Of a stretch of DNA of 64,000 nucleotides, positions 27,020 to 36,685 are shown in pieces (position 1 is the stretch's first letter; the number at the start of each line of letters is the position of its first letter). The notes beneath the pieces are model-generated. The model was not told where the DNA came from. It saw nothing but the letters and a program-made list of their open reading frames with translations, and made no database searches. Location: assembly GCA_937904325.1 (NCBI GenBank), contig CALGTK010000376.1, forward strand, positions 46,871 to 110,870, read 5' to 3'. Both the position numbers and the translations under genes were made by a program. Source of the DNA: an uncultured Planctomyces sp. Lineage in GTDB: Bacteria > Planctomycetota > Planctomycetia > Planctomycetales > Planctomycetaceae.

Positions 27020-28369
27020 CTAAGCGAAGAGATCGTGGACGACGTTACCGCCCTCGGGGCCAGTGAGGCGGTGTTCGCGGCCTGCGTGCCAGTATTTGAG
27101 ATCGTTAGGAGGAAGTCCCATCAGATGCAGGATCGTGGCGTGCAGATCTCGAAAGTGTACTTTTCCTTCGACTGCTCTCGCTCCCGTCGGGTCAGTTTTT
27201 CCGTGAACATATCCTCGTTTCACTCCGCCGCCAGCCAGCCAGAAAGTGAAGCCGCGAGCGTTGTGACCCGTTTCGTTCTTACCGTCTTCCGGCGTCAGCC
27301 CCGGGCGTCCAAATTCGCCTCCCCAGACGACCAGCGTATCGTCAAGCAAACCCCGCTGTTTGAGATCACCGAGCAACGCTGCGATCGGAGCGTCCGTCAC
27401 ATGACAGTTTGCTTGCAGATCGCGGCGATGATTTTTGTGTTGATCCCAACTGCCGTGGCTAACCTCGATGAATCGAACTCCGGCTTCGGCAAATCGGCGA
27501 GCCAGTAAACACTGTCGGCCGAAGTCCGAAACCTTGCAGGTGCCCGTTGCTTTTTTCTGTTGGCCGACGCAATAAGTTTCCAGGGTCGCCTTCGATTCTG
27601 TCGATATGTCAAGCAAGTCCGGAGCGACGGACTGCATGCGGAAACCCAACTCCATCGACTGAATAACGCTTTCCAGTTTCTGGTCAGTTGGCCGTCGCTT
27701 CAGGTGACCGCGGTTCAGCATCTGTACGAAGTCAAGCTGTCGCCGCTTGGCCGACAACGGAAGATGATCGCTGCCGACGTTGCTGACCGTCGCGAGGCTC
27801 ATACTTTCGCCGTTCACGCCGATCGGAGTTCCGTTGTAAATCGACGGTAGAAACGCACTGGAGTAAATCGAACTTTTCGAAGTGTTTAGACTGATGAAGC
27901 CCGGCAGATTCTGATTCTCAGTCCCCAGCCCGTAACTGATCCACGACCCAAGACTCGGCCGTTTCCTCAATCGGTCTCCGGTGTGAAGCTGAAGAAATGA
28001 TTGCGCGTGAATTCCGGTGTCGGCATGCATTCCGTTAATCACACACAGATCGTCGGCAAACTTAGCAGTATCCGGTAGTAGTTCGGAAATACTCAGCCCG
28101 CTCTCACCATGCTGACGAAATTGGAATACCGAACCGGGATGCTTCTTCTTTCCCGTCTGCGGCTTGCAATCAAATGTGTCGAGATGAGCCGGGCCTCCGC
28201 TCATACAGAGAAAGATCACTCGCTTCGCACGAGCGGCCAGCGTCGGCGTTTGGGCCTCAAGACCACTATCCGATGCTGCCGCAACCTGTTCGCCACAAAG
28301 AGCGTTCAGGGCAAGCCCACCGAAACCGCAGGAAGTTGACTGAAGCATTGCTCGACGTGAGAAACTCAT
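27020..28369 (-). CDS. DUF1501 secreted protein
   Basis: A start at the ATG at 28369 gives about 449 residues beginning [20 protein letters not shown], a Tat-like leader, with AGAAG just upstream. The ORF-track start at 28492 and an ATG at 28432 overlap or crowd the upstream gene. Landmarks are [60 protein letters not shown] and [20 protein letters not shown]. It closely parallels the DUF1501 protein at 13.1 kb, and it too lies immediately downstream of a DUF1549/DUF1553 gene. The arrangement repeats a standard planctomycete two-gene module. Its biochemical role is unknown. Confidence 0.9.
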   Translation of the reverse strand: MSFSRRAMLQSTSCGFGGLALNALCGEQVAAASDSGLEAQTPTLAARAKRVIFLCMSGGPAHLDTFDCKPQTGKKKHPGSVFQFRQHGESGLSISELLPDTAKFADDLCVINGMHADTGIHAQSFLQLHTGDRLRKRPSLGSWISYGLGTENQNLPGFISLNTSKSSIYSSAFLPSIYNGTPIGVNGESMSLATVSNVGSDHLPLSAKRRQLDFVQMLNRGHLKRRPTDQKLESVIQSMELGFRMQSVAPDLLDISTESKATLETYCVGQQKKATGTCKVSDFGRQCLLARRFAEAGVRFIEVSHGSWDQHKNHRRDLQANCHVTDAPIAALLGDLKQRGLLDDTLVVWGGEFGRPGLTPEDGKNETGHNARGFTFWLAGGGVKRGYVHGKTDPTGARAVEGKVHFRDLHATILHLMGLPPNDLKYWHAGREHRLTGPEGGNVVHDLFA

Positions 28370-28446
28370 CTTCTGATCCCGTTCAGAGGACTGTCTATTC
28401 GAAAGTGCTTGACGGGCGCAGGAAGCTACCATCGCACCTCGGTCTA

Positions 28447-30804
28447 TCAATCGATGTAGCGAAATTCGTTCGTGACAAGCAACGCCTGACACAAACTATT
28501 CCATGCTTTGTTATCGGATCTCAGCTCAGTTTTCGTTGATCGCAGAAGTTCAATTGCCTGATCGATTTCATTTTGACTCGGGTCGCGATTCAATGCTCGA
28601 TTAAAAGCTGAACGCACTCGATGATTGTCGTCAGTTGAACCTTTCATGATCGATTGGGCAAAGTGTTCCGCCTGCTCAATCACAAATGGATTATTGAATA
28701 AATGCAGAGCCTGACCGGGGATCGTGCTGACGTCGCGTTGCCCGACGACGGTCGTGAAGTCCGGAAGGTCGAAGGCGGCCAGTTCCGGTGGCATCGAACT
28801 TCTCAAATAGCATAAGTAGACGCTGCGATGATTGCTGGGTTCGTGCAGGTTGCCAGCCAGATTCACCAGGATATCCCGATGCCTGACAATCGAACCTTCT
28901 GCCGGTTCACGATTCAACTGACCAGTTACCGCAAGCATGCTGTCCCTCAACGATTCGGCATCGAGCCTTCGCAGGCTGTGACGAGCGAGCAGCAGATTCT
29001 CAGTGTCAGCCTTTGCGAGAGATTCTTCTACATCACTGCCCAACTGGTAGGTCCGGCTAAGGACGATACTTCGAATTAGTCGCTTGATTGACCACCCGTC
29101 TTCCACAAATCGGTTTGCAAGGTGGTCGAGCATTTCGGGATGCGTCGGTCGCTCACCATAGACACCAAAGTCGTCTGGCGTCCGAACGATGCCCTGACCA
29201 AACAGGTGCAACCAGATTCGATTCACCATGACACGAGCAGTCAGAGGATGGTCCGGCCTCGTCAGCCACTGTGCGAGTTGCAACCGGCCGCTCTGCTTAG
29301 GATCGATTATTAACGACTTTGAAGCGTCAGTGTGGCACGCCGCAACGAAGCCTCGTGGCACGGCGTCACCCAGTTTCTTAGCGTCACCTTTAATGTTGAC
29401 CCTGCAGTCCGCAGGCTTGGCTTTGTCGCGGACCCCGATAGCCAGCGGAGTTCCGACTGGCCACTTTGATTTAGGAATAGGTTTGGGAATCCCCGTGTTT
29501 GATTCGAGAACCAGCACCGTCTCGACGAAACCTTCCGGCGGCAATACTTTTGGAGCAGCTTCAAGCACATGCAAATCCGTTGGTGAAGCCGTCAATTTCT
29601 CGTTAGCCGCTATGCCCCACATTGTCTCAGTGCTGGTGAAGATGCCAGCAAGCGCGTAGTAGTCGAGAGTTGGAATGGGATCGAACTTGTGATCGTGACA
29701 CCGTGCGCACGCGACGCTGATCCCCATGATTCCTGTCCCGATAACTTCGATCTGATCCGCGACGATGTCCATGTCGAAATTCGTGTTCATCGCCTTCGCC
29801 GGTTTCGATGCCATTGCAAGAAACCCAGTCGCGATAAGATACCGGTCGCGTTCGGTGGGCGAGTCGCTCGGCAAAAGATCACCAGCAATCTGCTCGGTGA
29901 GAAAATGGTCGTACGGCACGTCTCGATTAAACGCATCGATGACATAGTCGCGGTACCGCCAGGCGTGAGGGAATGTTGGATTGCGGCCTAGCCCGTCGTT
30001 GCCGTTCGATTCTCCGTAACGAGCGACGTCCAGCCAATGCCGCCCCCAACGTTCGCCGAACTGCGGCCGGGCAAGCAGATTGTCGACGAGAGTCCGTACT
30101 GCTGTCTGCCGGTCGGCTCGATACTCTTCGACAAAGGTCTCCACTTCGTCCATCAACGGCGGTAGACCGAGCAGGTCAACGTACACCCTTCGAATCAGTG
30201 TCCGCGGCTCGGCATCGTTCGTTGGGTTGATTCCTGCCGCTTCGATCCTCGCGAGCACGAAGGAATCAAGCGAGTCGCGCGGCCAGGCTTTGTTGCTAAC
30301 CTCGGGAATTGCAGATGTGCGCCGCGGCCGGAGTGACCAGAGTGGAGGTTTTTCATCGCCTGATGTAGAGGTATCGAGTGTCGGCGCGACGTCGGGACGA
30401 ACTCGCGGATCGGGGGCCCCCAACCTCACCCATTTCACAAAGTCATTGACGACGGTTTTCGGCAACGGCTTTTCCGGCGGCATTTCGATACCGTCGTAAC
30501 GCAGTGCCTGGATGATGCGGCTTTCATCCGGCTTTCCTACGGCAATTGCCGGCCCTGACTCGCCACCGTCCAAGACTCCTTCACGAGTATCCAGCAACAG
30601 CTTGCCGCCGACTTCTTCAGAGTCAGCGGAGTGGCACTCGTAACAATGCTCAACCAGGACCGGGCGGATTTTGTTTTCAAAGAATATCCGGTCTTCCGCC
30701 GAGACAGCCTGATCCATTGCAGAAATGTTGCTCGACAAGCCTGGCCCGATGGACAATCCAATCAAGACAGCAGTCACAATCTGGCTGGTCACGAAGTTAC
30801 TCAC
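28447..30804 (-). CDS. PSCyt1/DUF1549/DUF1553 heme-motif protein
   Basis: This 785-residue protein has a signal peptide and an N-terminal planctomycete cytochrome-like domain whose heme motif is C54-Y-E-C-H58 in [14 protein letters not shown]. The region [11 protein letters not shown] supplies the distal methionine. DUF1549 follows ([60 protein letters not shown]). DUF1553 is at the C-terminus ([40 protein letters not shown]). It is about 165 residues shorter than the paralogue at 14.5 kb, mainly in the central linker. The partner DUF1501 gene lies directly downstream. A secreted, heme-binding role is inferred from the CxxCH motifs. Confidence 0.93.
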   Translation of the reverse strand: MSNFVTSQIVTAVLIGLSIGPGLSSNISAMDQAVSAEDRIFFENKIRPVLVEHCYECHSADSEEVGGKLLLDTREGVLDGGESGPAIAVGKPDESRIIQALRYDGIEMPPEKPLPKTVVNDFVKWVRLGAPDPRVRPDVAPTLDTSTSGDEKPPLWSLRPRRTSAIPEVSNKAWPRDSLDSFVLARIEAAGINPTNDAEPRTLIRRVYVDLLGLPPLMDEVETFVEEYRADRQTAVRTLVDNLLARPQFGERWGRHWLDVARYGESNGNDGLGRNPTFPHAWRYRDYVIDAFNRDVPYDHFLTEQIAGDLLPSDSPTERDRYLIATGFLAMASKPAKAMNTNFDMDIVADQIEVIGTGIMGISVACARCHDHKFDPIPTLDYYALAGIFTSTETMWGIAANEKLTASPTDLHVLEAAPKVLPPEGFVETVLVLESNTGIPKPIPKSKWPVGTPLAIGVRDKAKPADCRVNIKGDAKKLGDAVPRGFVAACHTDASKSLIIDPKQSGRLQLAQWLTRPDHPLTARVMVNRIWLHLFGQGIVRTPDDFGVYGERPTHPEMLDHLANRFVEDGWSIKRLIRSIVLSRTYQLGSDVEESLAKADTENLLLARHSLRRLDAESLRDSMLAVTGQLNREPAEGSIVRHRDILVNLAGNLHEPSNHRSVYLCYLRSSMPPELAAFDLPDFTTVVGQRDVSTIPGQALHLFNNPFVIEQAEHFAQSIMKGSTDDNHRVRSAFNRALNRDPSQNEIDQAIELLRSTKTELRSDNKAWNSLCQALLVTNEFRYID

Positions 30805-31214
30805 ACTGTGCTGATTCTAAATTTGAGAGTGCAGGGCTGTCTGAGGGCGGAAACGTCATCAACGATGAAGTCTGGACGCAAAGCCGGTGGGACTTTGATT
30901 ATCACACGCGATCCTTCGAGCTTCAATCCTGCTTTAAATTTTTGGCGATCGGCGTATCGCTACGGATTCGACATAACGCCAGCGCTGTCAGACATTTCCA
31001 GATTGACCGCGGGGCCGAAACTGCTTCGTTCCAGAGAGATGTCCTTGCCAACCGTGGAAAGTCGCAACTAAGTCGATCATCCAGTTTTTAAGAGAAAATC
31101 CGTCGTCGCCAGGAAATAGGTTCCTACAACAGGTTTATACCTTGCAAGGCAGTTTTTTGGAAAATCAGACGTAAAACAATCGCACAGTCAACTTAGCCCA
31201 GGAGCTGGATCACT
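30805..31214. other. Intergenic stretch, no recognisable gene
   Basis: About 410 bases lie between the divergent heme-motif gene and the fasciclin gene. The overlapping plus-strand ORFs that extend into it from 30546 and 30631 have no recognisable motif or start. The right part is AT-richer, as expected for the fasciclin promoter, and GGAG lies eight bases before its ATG. I see nothing else. Confidence 0.5.
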
Positions 31215-32402
31215 ATGCTGCTTACACGACGTTATCTACTCGCTGCTTCTCTTTCTGCCATCACGTTGATGAATTCTCCAGTACTCAAAGCTGGTGAGAA
31301 ATTCGACATTGTCGACACAGCGGTCAAAGCTGGTTCGTTCAAAACTCTGGCAGCCGCCCTCGATGCAGCCGAGCTGATCGGCGTTTTGAAAGGGAAAGGT
31401 CCGTTCACGGTCTTTGCCCCCACCGACGACGCGTTCTCCAAACTGCCTGAGGGTACTGTTGAATCGCTGCTCGAACCGGGGTCAAAGCGAACTTTGGGAA
31501 ACATTCTGAAGTATCACGTCGTGGCGGGGGCCGTGACGTCTGATCAAGTAGTTAAAATTTCAAACGCGACAACTTTGAACGGTCAAAGAGTAGACATCGC
31601 TGCGAAGAATGGAATTGTCACTGTCGACGGAGCCAAGGTAGTAACCGTCGACATTAAATGCTCAAACGGAATAATTCATGTCATCGATTCCGTAATTCTT
31701 CCATCCTCAAAGAACATCCCAGCAACAGCGGACGAGGCAGGTCAATTCAAGACTCTGTTAGCTGCTGCAAAGGCTACAAAACTTGTAGCGGCGTTAAGTG
31801 GTAACAAGCCATTAACCGTGTTTGCACCATCTGACGATGCCTTCGCTCGTCTGCCAAACGGAACCGTTGAGAGCCTTCTCAAGCCCGAAAATCTGGATCA
31901 GCTCAAACAAATCCTGCTCTACCACGTTGTAGAAGGGCGAGTTTACTCAGAGCAGGCCTTGAAACTGGACGAAGCCATGACGCTCGGAGGAAAATCAATC
32001 CAGATCAGTTCAAGGAAGGGTGGAGCCTTCATTAACGAATCGAAACTGACTGCTCTCGACGTTGAAGCATCGAATGGTGTTATTCACGTCATCGACAGAG
32101 TGCTCATGCCGCCGAAGTCAAAAAAAGTCTCGCAGGCCGCCACTCAGAAGGCGATCGAGCATACAATTCATCGAGGCACAGCTCTTTACAATGCAGGGCA
32201 TGCTGACGCCTGTGCATCGCTCTACATGAAATCGGTTGCTGGACTGCTCAGTGGAGAACATCAATTGCCTGAATCAGCTCATCACCATCTCACAATGGCA
32301 ATTAATAAAGCAAAAGCAACTTCCTGTTCGACGACGCGAAGCTGGGCTCTTCGAAAGGGACTGGATGGAGCCTATCGATCAATGATGGTCAGCGTTCGGT
32401 AA
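31215..32402 (+). CDS. Secreted protein with two fasciclin (FAS1) domains
   Basis: This 395-residue protein has a signal peptide ([20 protein letters not shown]) and two tandem FAS1 domains at about 29-162 and 167-297. Each carries the H1 box ([39 protein letters not shown]), the YH motif ([18 protein letters not shown]) and the closing H2 box ([26 protein letters not shown]). FAS1 domains mediate adhesion at the surface. The last 95 or so residues are helical ([20 protein letters not shown]) and resemble a short metal- or cytochrome-free helical bundle I cannot name. GGAG precedes the ATG. A terminator follows the gene, so it is a single-gene unit. Confidence 0.93.
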   Translation: MLLTRRYLLAASLSAITLMNSPVLKAGEKFDIVDTAVKAGSFKTLAAALDAAELIGVLKGKGPFTVFAPTDDAFSKLPEGTVESLLEPGSKRTLGNILKYHVVAGAVTSDQVVKISNATTLNGQRVDIAAKNGIVTVDGAKVVTVDIKCSNGIIHVIDSVILPSSKNIPATADEAGQFKTLLAAAKATKLVAALSGNKPLTVFAPSDDAFARLPNGTVESLLKPENLDQLKQILLYHVVEGRVYSEQALKLDEAMTLGGKSIQISSRKGGAFINESKLTALDVEASNGVIHVIDRVLMPPKSKKVSQAATQKAIEHTIHRGTALYNAGHADACASLYMKSVAGLLSGEHQLPESAHHHLTMAINKAKATSCSTTRSWALRKGLDGAYRSMMVSVR

Positions 32403-32437
32403 TCAATTCGGAATACATTTTGACCGGATTAAATCCC

Positions 32438-32472
32438 AAGGCGGAGTCGACAACGTCGACGCCGCCTTTTTC
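32438..32472 (+). terminator. Rho-independent terminator after the fasciclin gene
   Basis: The stem AAGGCGG-A-GTCGAC pairs with GTCGAC-G-CCGCCTT around a short loop and runs into TTTTT. It lies about 35 bases past the stop codon and before the convergent MerR-type regulator. Confidence 0.85.
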
Positions 32473-32512
32473 ATTGTGTCCAGACAAACTTCATACCGCA
32501 GTATGTCTATTC

Positions 32513-33406
32513 TCAAGTCTCCGCTCTTGGCGGTGTTGGAATTCCAGGAACCGGATTCAGCGATCGTGCGAATCGCTCGAAGTCTCGGAACGTCTCACAA
32601 AAGACTGAATATTGGATCTGACGTCGAATATTTTCACTAAGAGCCCGACCACCGACAGCCATGGCTGCATTGCAGCCATGAGCGACACTAAATAATTGAT
32701 TGACACCGTTAATGAAGGTTGCATCATCGACAACGTGGGAAACGCTGAGCCAGAAGAGACGCGGCCGTGCGGTTTCAATCGCTTCGCAAAGTGTGTCAAA
32801 CGGTAAGTTAGTTCCCAGCAGAGTCGTCTTCCAGCCGACGGTCCGAAGTACAACTTCAGACATGGTGAGCGGCAATGTGTAGATGTCTGCTTCAACCGTT
32901 GCACCAACAGCGAGCGGCTGGTCGTCAGCTACTGTAGTGGACGCTCTCAGCTCATGAAGACATCGCATGCAGATTTCGCATGCCCGCCGTTCCTGGTAAA
33001 CGGCAACTTCTCCACAACTCCACTGTTCGCCGATCCGGTGTAATGCTGGAGCGAGTACATCATCAAAAATTGCAGTGACGGAATGATCTGCCAGTAGTAG
33101 ATCAAAAACGATCTGACGAACAACGGACTCTTCGCCCGACACCAGGCTCGCCACAAGGCGATCAACGGCGCGTACAAGGGTCCATTCGGTTTTCCCTGCG
33201 GTCACGGGGAGATTAAGCAATTCCGGCTCGACAACCTGACGGCCCGTTTCCCGCAAGAATTTGATAACTGCGGCGACTTCGATTCGTCGATGGCCACCCA
33301 CCGTCTTCGTCATTGGGATCAGACCGTCATCGCACCATCGTTTCAACGTTGATTCGCTGACGCCGATGGCTCGAGCAACCTGCTTTGGAGATGCGTTTTT
33401 CTGCAT
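32513..33406 (-). CDS. MerR-type regulator with B12-binding-like domains (CarH/LitR-like) lacking cobalamin ligands
   Basis: This 297-residue protein has an N-terminal MerR/excisionase helix-turn-helix (SPKQVARAIGVSESTLKRWC, then VGGHRRI). A four-helix cap domain (about 75-170) contains IGEQWSCGEVAVYQERRACE. A Rossmann-like B12-binding fold (about 175-285) contains LPLTMSEVVLRTVGWKTTLL. In light-sensing CarH, the cap provides a conserved Trp and Glu-His, and the fold provides the His of DxHxxG. Here the Trp is kept, the Glu-His pair is Glu-Arg, and the DxHxxG region reads ADIYTLPL with no His. It is therefore CarH-shaped but probably not a canonical base-off cobalamin binder. It heads a cassette with an SRPBCC protein and a sigma factor. 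Confidence 0.85.
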   Translation of the reverse strand: MQKNASPKQVARAIGVSESTLKRWCDDGLIPMTKTVGGHRRIEVAAVIKFLRETGRQVVEPELLNLPVTAGKTEWTLVRAVDRLVASLVSGEESVVRQIVFDLLLADHSVTAIFDDVLAPALHRIGEQWSCGEVAVYQERRACEICMRCLHELRASTTVADDQPLAVGATVEADIYTLPLTMSEVVLRTVGWKTTLLGTNLPFDTLCEAIETARPRLFWLSVSHVVDDATFINGVNQLFSVAHGCNAAMAVGGRALSENIRRQIQYSVFCETFRDFERFARSLNPVPGIPTPPRAET

Positions 33407-33751
33407 TAGCTCAACAAGGAATTCAGTCCTGACTCGTCGGGATGCTGACTCAATCAGGCTGGTTATGTTCTGGAGATCTTTGAAAATGAATTAGAAAATG
33501 GATGTGGCCAGGAATCAGGAGCGATCTAAAAAAATAGTAATTCAGGAATCAACCTGCCGCGGCAGTTGTCATGAAGTTCGTCCCGACTGATTGACCCGCC
33601 GCGGTTTGTCGATTCAGGAGACACGACTGTACAGCGTAGTCATTCAGGTACTGATTCGCCTCATCGCCTTATCAATACAGTTCGCAGTGCCGAAATGTTG
33701 CTTTAGCTTGCTTCCGTGTGAGACAACTGCAAAGTCAAATCGTTTCAACCG
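33407..33751. other. Intergenic stretch between regulator and SRPBCC genes
   Basis: This 345-base gap lies between two minus-strand genes and should contain the promoter of the MerR-type regulator. I found no coding motif in any frame and no convincing terminator. The near-palindrome CCTGCCGCGGCAG around 33550-33565 is the only structure I notice. Confidence 0.4.
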
Positions 33752-34291
33752 TCATTTCGACGTGCATGCCATCTGCCCCGTATCCTCACAGGAATCGACG
33801 GCAGCGCGGCGGATTTCAATTGGCTCAAACCGGCAGCCCGAAGACTCGATTCCAAGCAGGTCCGGTAGCCTCTTCTGCCTGTATTCAAAAATGCGTTGCA
33901 GATCGCGTTTCACACAGAGCCGATGCACCAGAGCTCCGCCGATTGCTGAGTACCGCACCGCATCGCACATCAACGTGCCGCCGTCAATCTCAGTAAAAGT
34001 GTGCGTGTGCACCCACATCGAATACGGCCCTCGGACTTGCGAATCCTCAAATCGAGCCGGCGGTTCCCAGTTCGTGATCCGGGTTTGCCATCGAATTGGA
34101 AATCCGTGCAGTCGGAGCTTGTAGTCAATCAGCCGCCCGACACTCATTTCGATAGGGGGCGGAGTGACCACTGCGAATCCGAGAAAAGGTGGTGTCATCG
34201 GTTCCAGCTTAAATGCATCAGAAAACAGTTCGAACACATTTAAACGATTAACTGGCACCCAGACGCTGGTTTTCAACTCGTAGTGACTCAT
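33752..34291 (-). CDS. SRPBCC-family ligand-binding protein
   Basis: Starting at the ATG at 34291 (AGGAAA upstream) gives about 179 residues beginning MSHYELKTSVWVPVNRLNVF. The ORF-track extension is leader sequence. Residues 1-150 fit the START/SRPBCC helix-grip fold seen in polyketide-cyclase-like and CoxG-like proteins: VFELFSDAFKLEPMTPPFLG, IDYKLRLHGFPIRWQTRITN, GPYSMWVHTHTFTEIDGGTL and a long C-terminal helix (VHRLCVKRDLQRIFEYRQKR). Such proteins carry a small hydrophobic ligand. Closely similar SRPBCC proteins are known from LitR/CarH-linked photoprotection clusters, which fits the adjacent MerR/B12 regulator and the divergent sigma factor. The ligand is unknown. Confidence 0.8.
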   Translation of the reverse strand: MSHYELKTSVWVPVNRLNVFELFSDAFKLEPMTPPFLGFAVVTPPPIEMSVGRLIDYKLRLHGFPIRWQTRITNWEPPARFEDSQVRGPYSMWVHTHTFTEIDGGTLMCDAVRYSAIGGALVHRLCVKRDLQRIFEYRQKRLPDLLGIESSGCRFEPIEIRRAAVDSCEDTGQMACTSK

Positions 34292-34324
34292 TTTATATAT
34301 TTCCTGGTGAATAGTGGACGTTTT

Positions 34325-34408
34325 GACTGTTTTACTGTTATACATCCGAATAATGGACGGTCATTTATAAGAATCAAACCTATCCAAGTAAACGATACGA
34401 CTGTTTTA
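34325..34408. promoter_or_regulatory. Divergent control region with a direct repeat GACTGTTTTA
   Basis: The 128 bases between the SRPBCC and sigma-factor genes contain two exact copies of GACTGTTTTA (34325-34334 and 34399-34408), 74 bases apart. A related TGGACG element occurs at 34314 and 34354. The placement next to both starts and near the MerR-type regulator suggests operator or promoter elements. No protein-binding evidence exists in the sequence itself. Confidence 0.4.
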
Positions 34409-34419
34409 GGAATCAAGTA

Positions 34420-35343
34420 ATGCTCAATCAAGTAGCTCCGCAATCACCCAGTTCACGAGGCAAGACCAGCGACACAGCACTGGCTGCGATCCAGTTCATA
34501 CCGAATGAATCCTTCGAATCCACGACCGAAAATGACCTGCTGGACGTCGACGTAAATCTATACAAAACGGAGGAAACCGCCGCGGGAGCACTCGATCCTG
34601 ACTCGGTCGCGTCCTCGTTGCTCACGGCGTTGCAGCGCAGTCGCCTGCTGACTTTTGAAGGTGAACAGCTTCTATTCAAGCGACTTAACTTCCTGAGGTT
34701 CCGAGCCAATGCAATTCAGATTTCGATCAATCCGAAGAGGCCATCGAAAAGGAAGCTGGCAGAGCTTGAACGCCTACTTGCCGAGGTAAAGTCTGTTCGA
34801 GACGATCTTGCGGAAGCCAACCTCAGGCTCGTCGCCTCGATCGCGGGCAAACTCGCAATGTCACGCGAAGAGTTCGACGAGTTCTTCGCAGAAGGAAACG
34901 GAATTCTTCTCTACGCGATCGACAAGTTCGACTTTTCCCGAGGTTATCGGTTCAGCACTTACGTGACCCACGCGGTCCAGCGGCATCTCTACCGCTTCAT
35001 TGACCGACGGAAGAAGCGTTCCGGGCGTGAGTTTGCCCGCGAGCCGGAAATCCTGATGAATGAAGTAACAGTCGCCCCAAATCCTGACGTGATCTCGGAC
35101 GACGAAGTTAAAGAAGCAGCCGCGGCCGTGATTTCCAAAATCGACCTGGCGCTGGACGAGCGGGAAAGCTTTATCATCCGGGGGCGTTTCGGACTCGATG
35201 GAACCGGAAAAGGAAAGACTTACAGCTGCCTTGGAGAGCAGCTTGGTCTCAGCAAGGAACGAGTACGACAACTGTTTCAGAGAGCTATCGAAAAGCTGGG
35301 CGAAGTCGCGAAACCCTTCGAATCGACCTTGGCCCCCATGTAA
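34420..35343 (+). CDS. Sigma-70 family RNA polymerase sigma factor
   Basis: This 307-residue sigma factor has regions 1.2, 2, 3 and 4. Region 2 has ANLRLVASIAGKLAMSREEF, then GNGILLYAIDKFDFSRGYRF and STYVTHAVQRHLYRFIDRRK, which cover the -10 recognition and melting helices. Region 4 has LDERESFIIRGRFGLDG and LGLSKERVRQLFQRAIEKLG, the -35 helix-turn-helix. The first 75 residues lack the long region 1.1 of RpoD, so it is an alternative factor of the planctomycete type. AGGA lies 8-10 bases before the ATG. It is divergent from the SRPBCC gene and close to the MerR-type regulator, so control by that regulator is likely but inferred. Confidence 0.93.
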   Translation: MLNQVAPQSPSSRGKTSDTALAAIQFIPNESFESTTENDLLDVDVNLYKTEETAAGALDPDSVASSLLTALQRSRLLTFEGEQLLFKRLNFLRFRANAIQISINPKRPSKRKLAELERLLAEVKSVRDDLAEANLRLVASIAGKLAMSREEFDEFFAEGNGILLYAIDKFDFSRGYRFSTYVTHAVQRHLYRFIDRRKKRSGREFAREPEILMNEVTVAPNPDVISDDEVKEAAAAVISKIDLALDERESFIIRGRFGLDGTGKGKTYSCLGEQLGLSKERVRQLFQRAIEKLGEVAKPFESTLAPM

Positions 35344-35493
35344 GAGCGTCTATAAAGATTATCCACTAAAATTTAAGCTGAGCCAGCAGTGTGCGTGGGT
35401 GTCAAGCACCCGAGATGGCATCTATCCTGCAGCGTTTTCTCGTCCTGTTCTTCATAACTCATCAGTCGTGAGCTTCAAGTGGGAGTCTGAACC

Positions 35494-36465
35494 TTGACAA
35501 ACGACCTTCGACCCCGTCGGTGGATGGGCATCGTTCTACTGTTGGCCGGACTATATAATCTCGTCTGGGGTGCCGTCTGTATCGCGTTTCCGATAGCGAC
35601 TCTCGAGTTGCTCGGAGTTGAGCCCCGCCCAACGGTGCCACAACTGTGGCAGTGTATCGGAATGATTGTTGGCGTTTACGGATTGGGATATCTGATCGCT
35701 TCCCGAGACCCATTTCGTCACTGGCCGATCACGCTGACAGGATTGCTTGGCAAGGTGTTCGGTCCAGTCGGATTTTTCATTGCCGTTTCTTCAGATCAAC
35801 TCCCCATGTCGATGGGTTGGACGATCCTGACAAACGATCTTATCTGGTGGCTGCCATTCTCTGGAATTCTGTGGGGCGCGATCCGCCAGCATGAAAGTCT
35901 TGGCTCGGCATACGTCATGCCTGAGTCGGATGCACCGCTGATGGACCTTCGGTCGAATCGCGGTGAGAAGCTGGACGAACTGGCTGATCCTCAACCGCAA
36001 CTGGTCGTCTTTCTGAGACACGCCGGATGCACGTTCTGCCGCGAAGCACTGGCCGATATCGCCGAACAGCGAGAGCAGATCGAGTCAGATGGATGTGGAA
36101 TCGTCCTGATACATATGGGTGAGAACGACCGGGATGAAGTCTTCTTTGCCAACTACGACCTGGACGACCTGCCCCGGTTTTCTGATCCAGAATGTCGACT
36201 CTACCGACAGTTCGGGCTCGACATGGGCGGCTTTACTGAACTGCTTGGACCGATGGTATGGTTGCGTGGCTTCATGGCCGCGTTCATAAATGGGCATGGC
36301 GTTGGACGACTGAGAGGCAACGGGTTTCAAATGCCTGGAGTTTACGTCTATCACTGCGGGCAAATTCTTGGCGGCTTTCAACACGCTCGGGCGTCGGATC
36401 GCCCCGACTATGCCGCGCTCGCCAACGCTTTATCGGAACCTGAGCGAGTCCCCGTTGTCATTTGA
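35494..36465 (+). CDS. Membrane protein fused to an AhpC/TSA-type thioredoxin-fold domain
   Basis: This 323-residue fusion starts at a TTG at 35494, with GGGAG nine bases upstream and no better in-frame ATG. Residues 8-130 contain four hydrophobic helices (MGIVLLLAGLYNLVWGAVCI, LWQCIGMIVGVYGLGYLIAS, LTGLLGKVFGPVGFFIAVSS, LIWWLPFSGILWGAI). Residues 145-320 are a peroxiredoxin-like AhpC/TSA_2 domain with the redox pair Cys179 and Cys182 in LRHAGCTFCREAL. A further CRLYRQFGL and GQILGGFQHARASDRPDY match AhpC/TSA_2 proteins. It would reduce peroxides or disulfides near the membrane. It lies downstream of the sigma-factor gene and may belong to the same stress-response cassette. The subunit arrangement is unknown. 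Confidence 0.8.
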   Translation: MTNDLRPRRWMGIVLLLAGLYNLVWGAVCIAFPIATLELLGVEPRPTVPQLWQCIGMIVGVYGLGYLIASRDPFRHWPITLTGLLGKVFGPVGFFIAVSSDQLPMSMGWTILTNDLIWWLPFSGILWGAIRQHESLGSAYVMPESDAPLMDLRSNRGEKLDELADPQPQLVVFLRHAGCTFCREALADIAEQREQIESDGCGIVLIHMGENDRDEVFFANYDLDDLPRFSDPECRLYRQFGLDMGGFTELLGPMVWLRGFMAAFINGHGVGRLRGNGFQMPGVYVYHCGQILGGFQHARASDRPDYAALANALSEPERVPVVI

Positions 36466-36685
36466 GCAAAACCAGGCAGCAGTATCCGCCTTTTTCTCAT
36501 TAGGCGTTGAACTCTGACTGTCTGAAGTAGCCACGTCGATTCTGCCTGACGATCACGGTGCATGCTTTCGTTAAAGTCACCCTGACCGGCACGACGATAC
36601 TACTGCCGGAGGAACCAGATGGGTTCGGTCCGTGCGCGACCGGACTCGAATATCGTGTCGTTATTCGAGGAGCCGGGGTTCCGCG

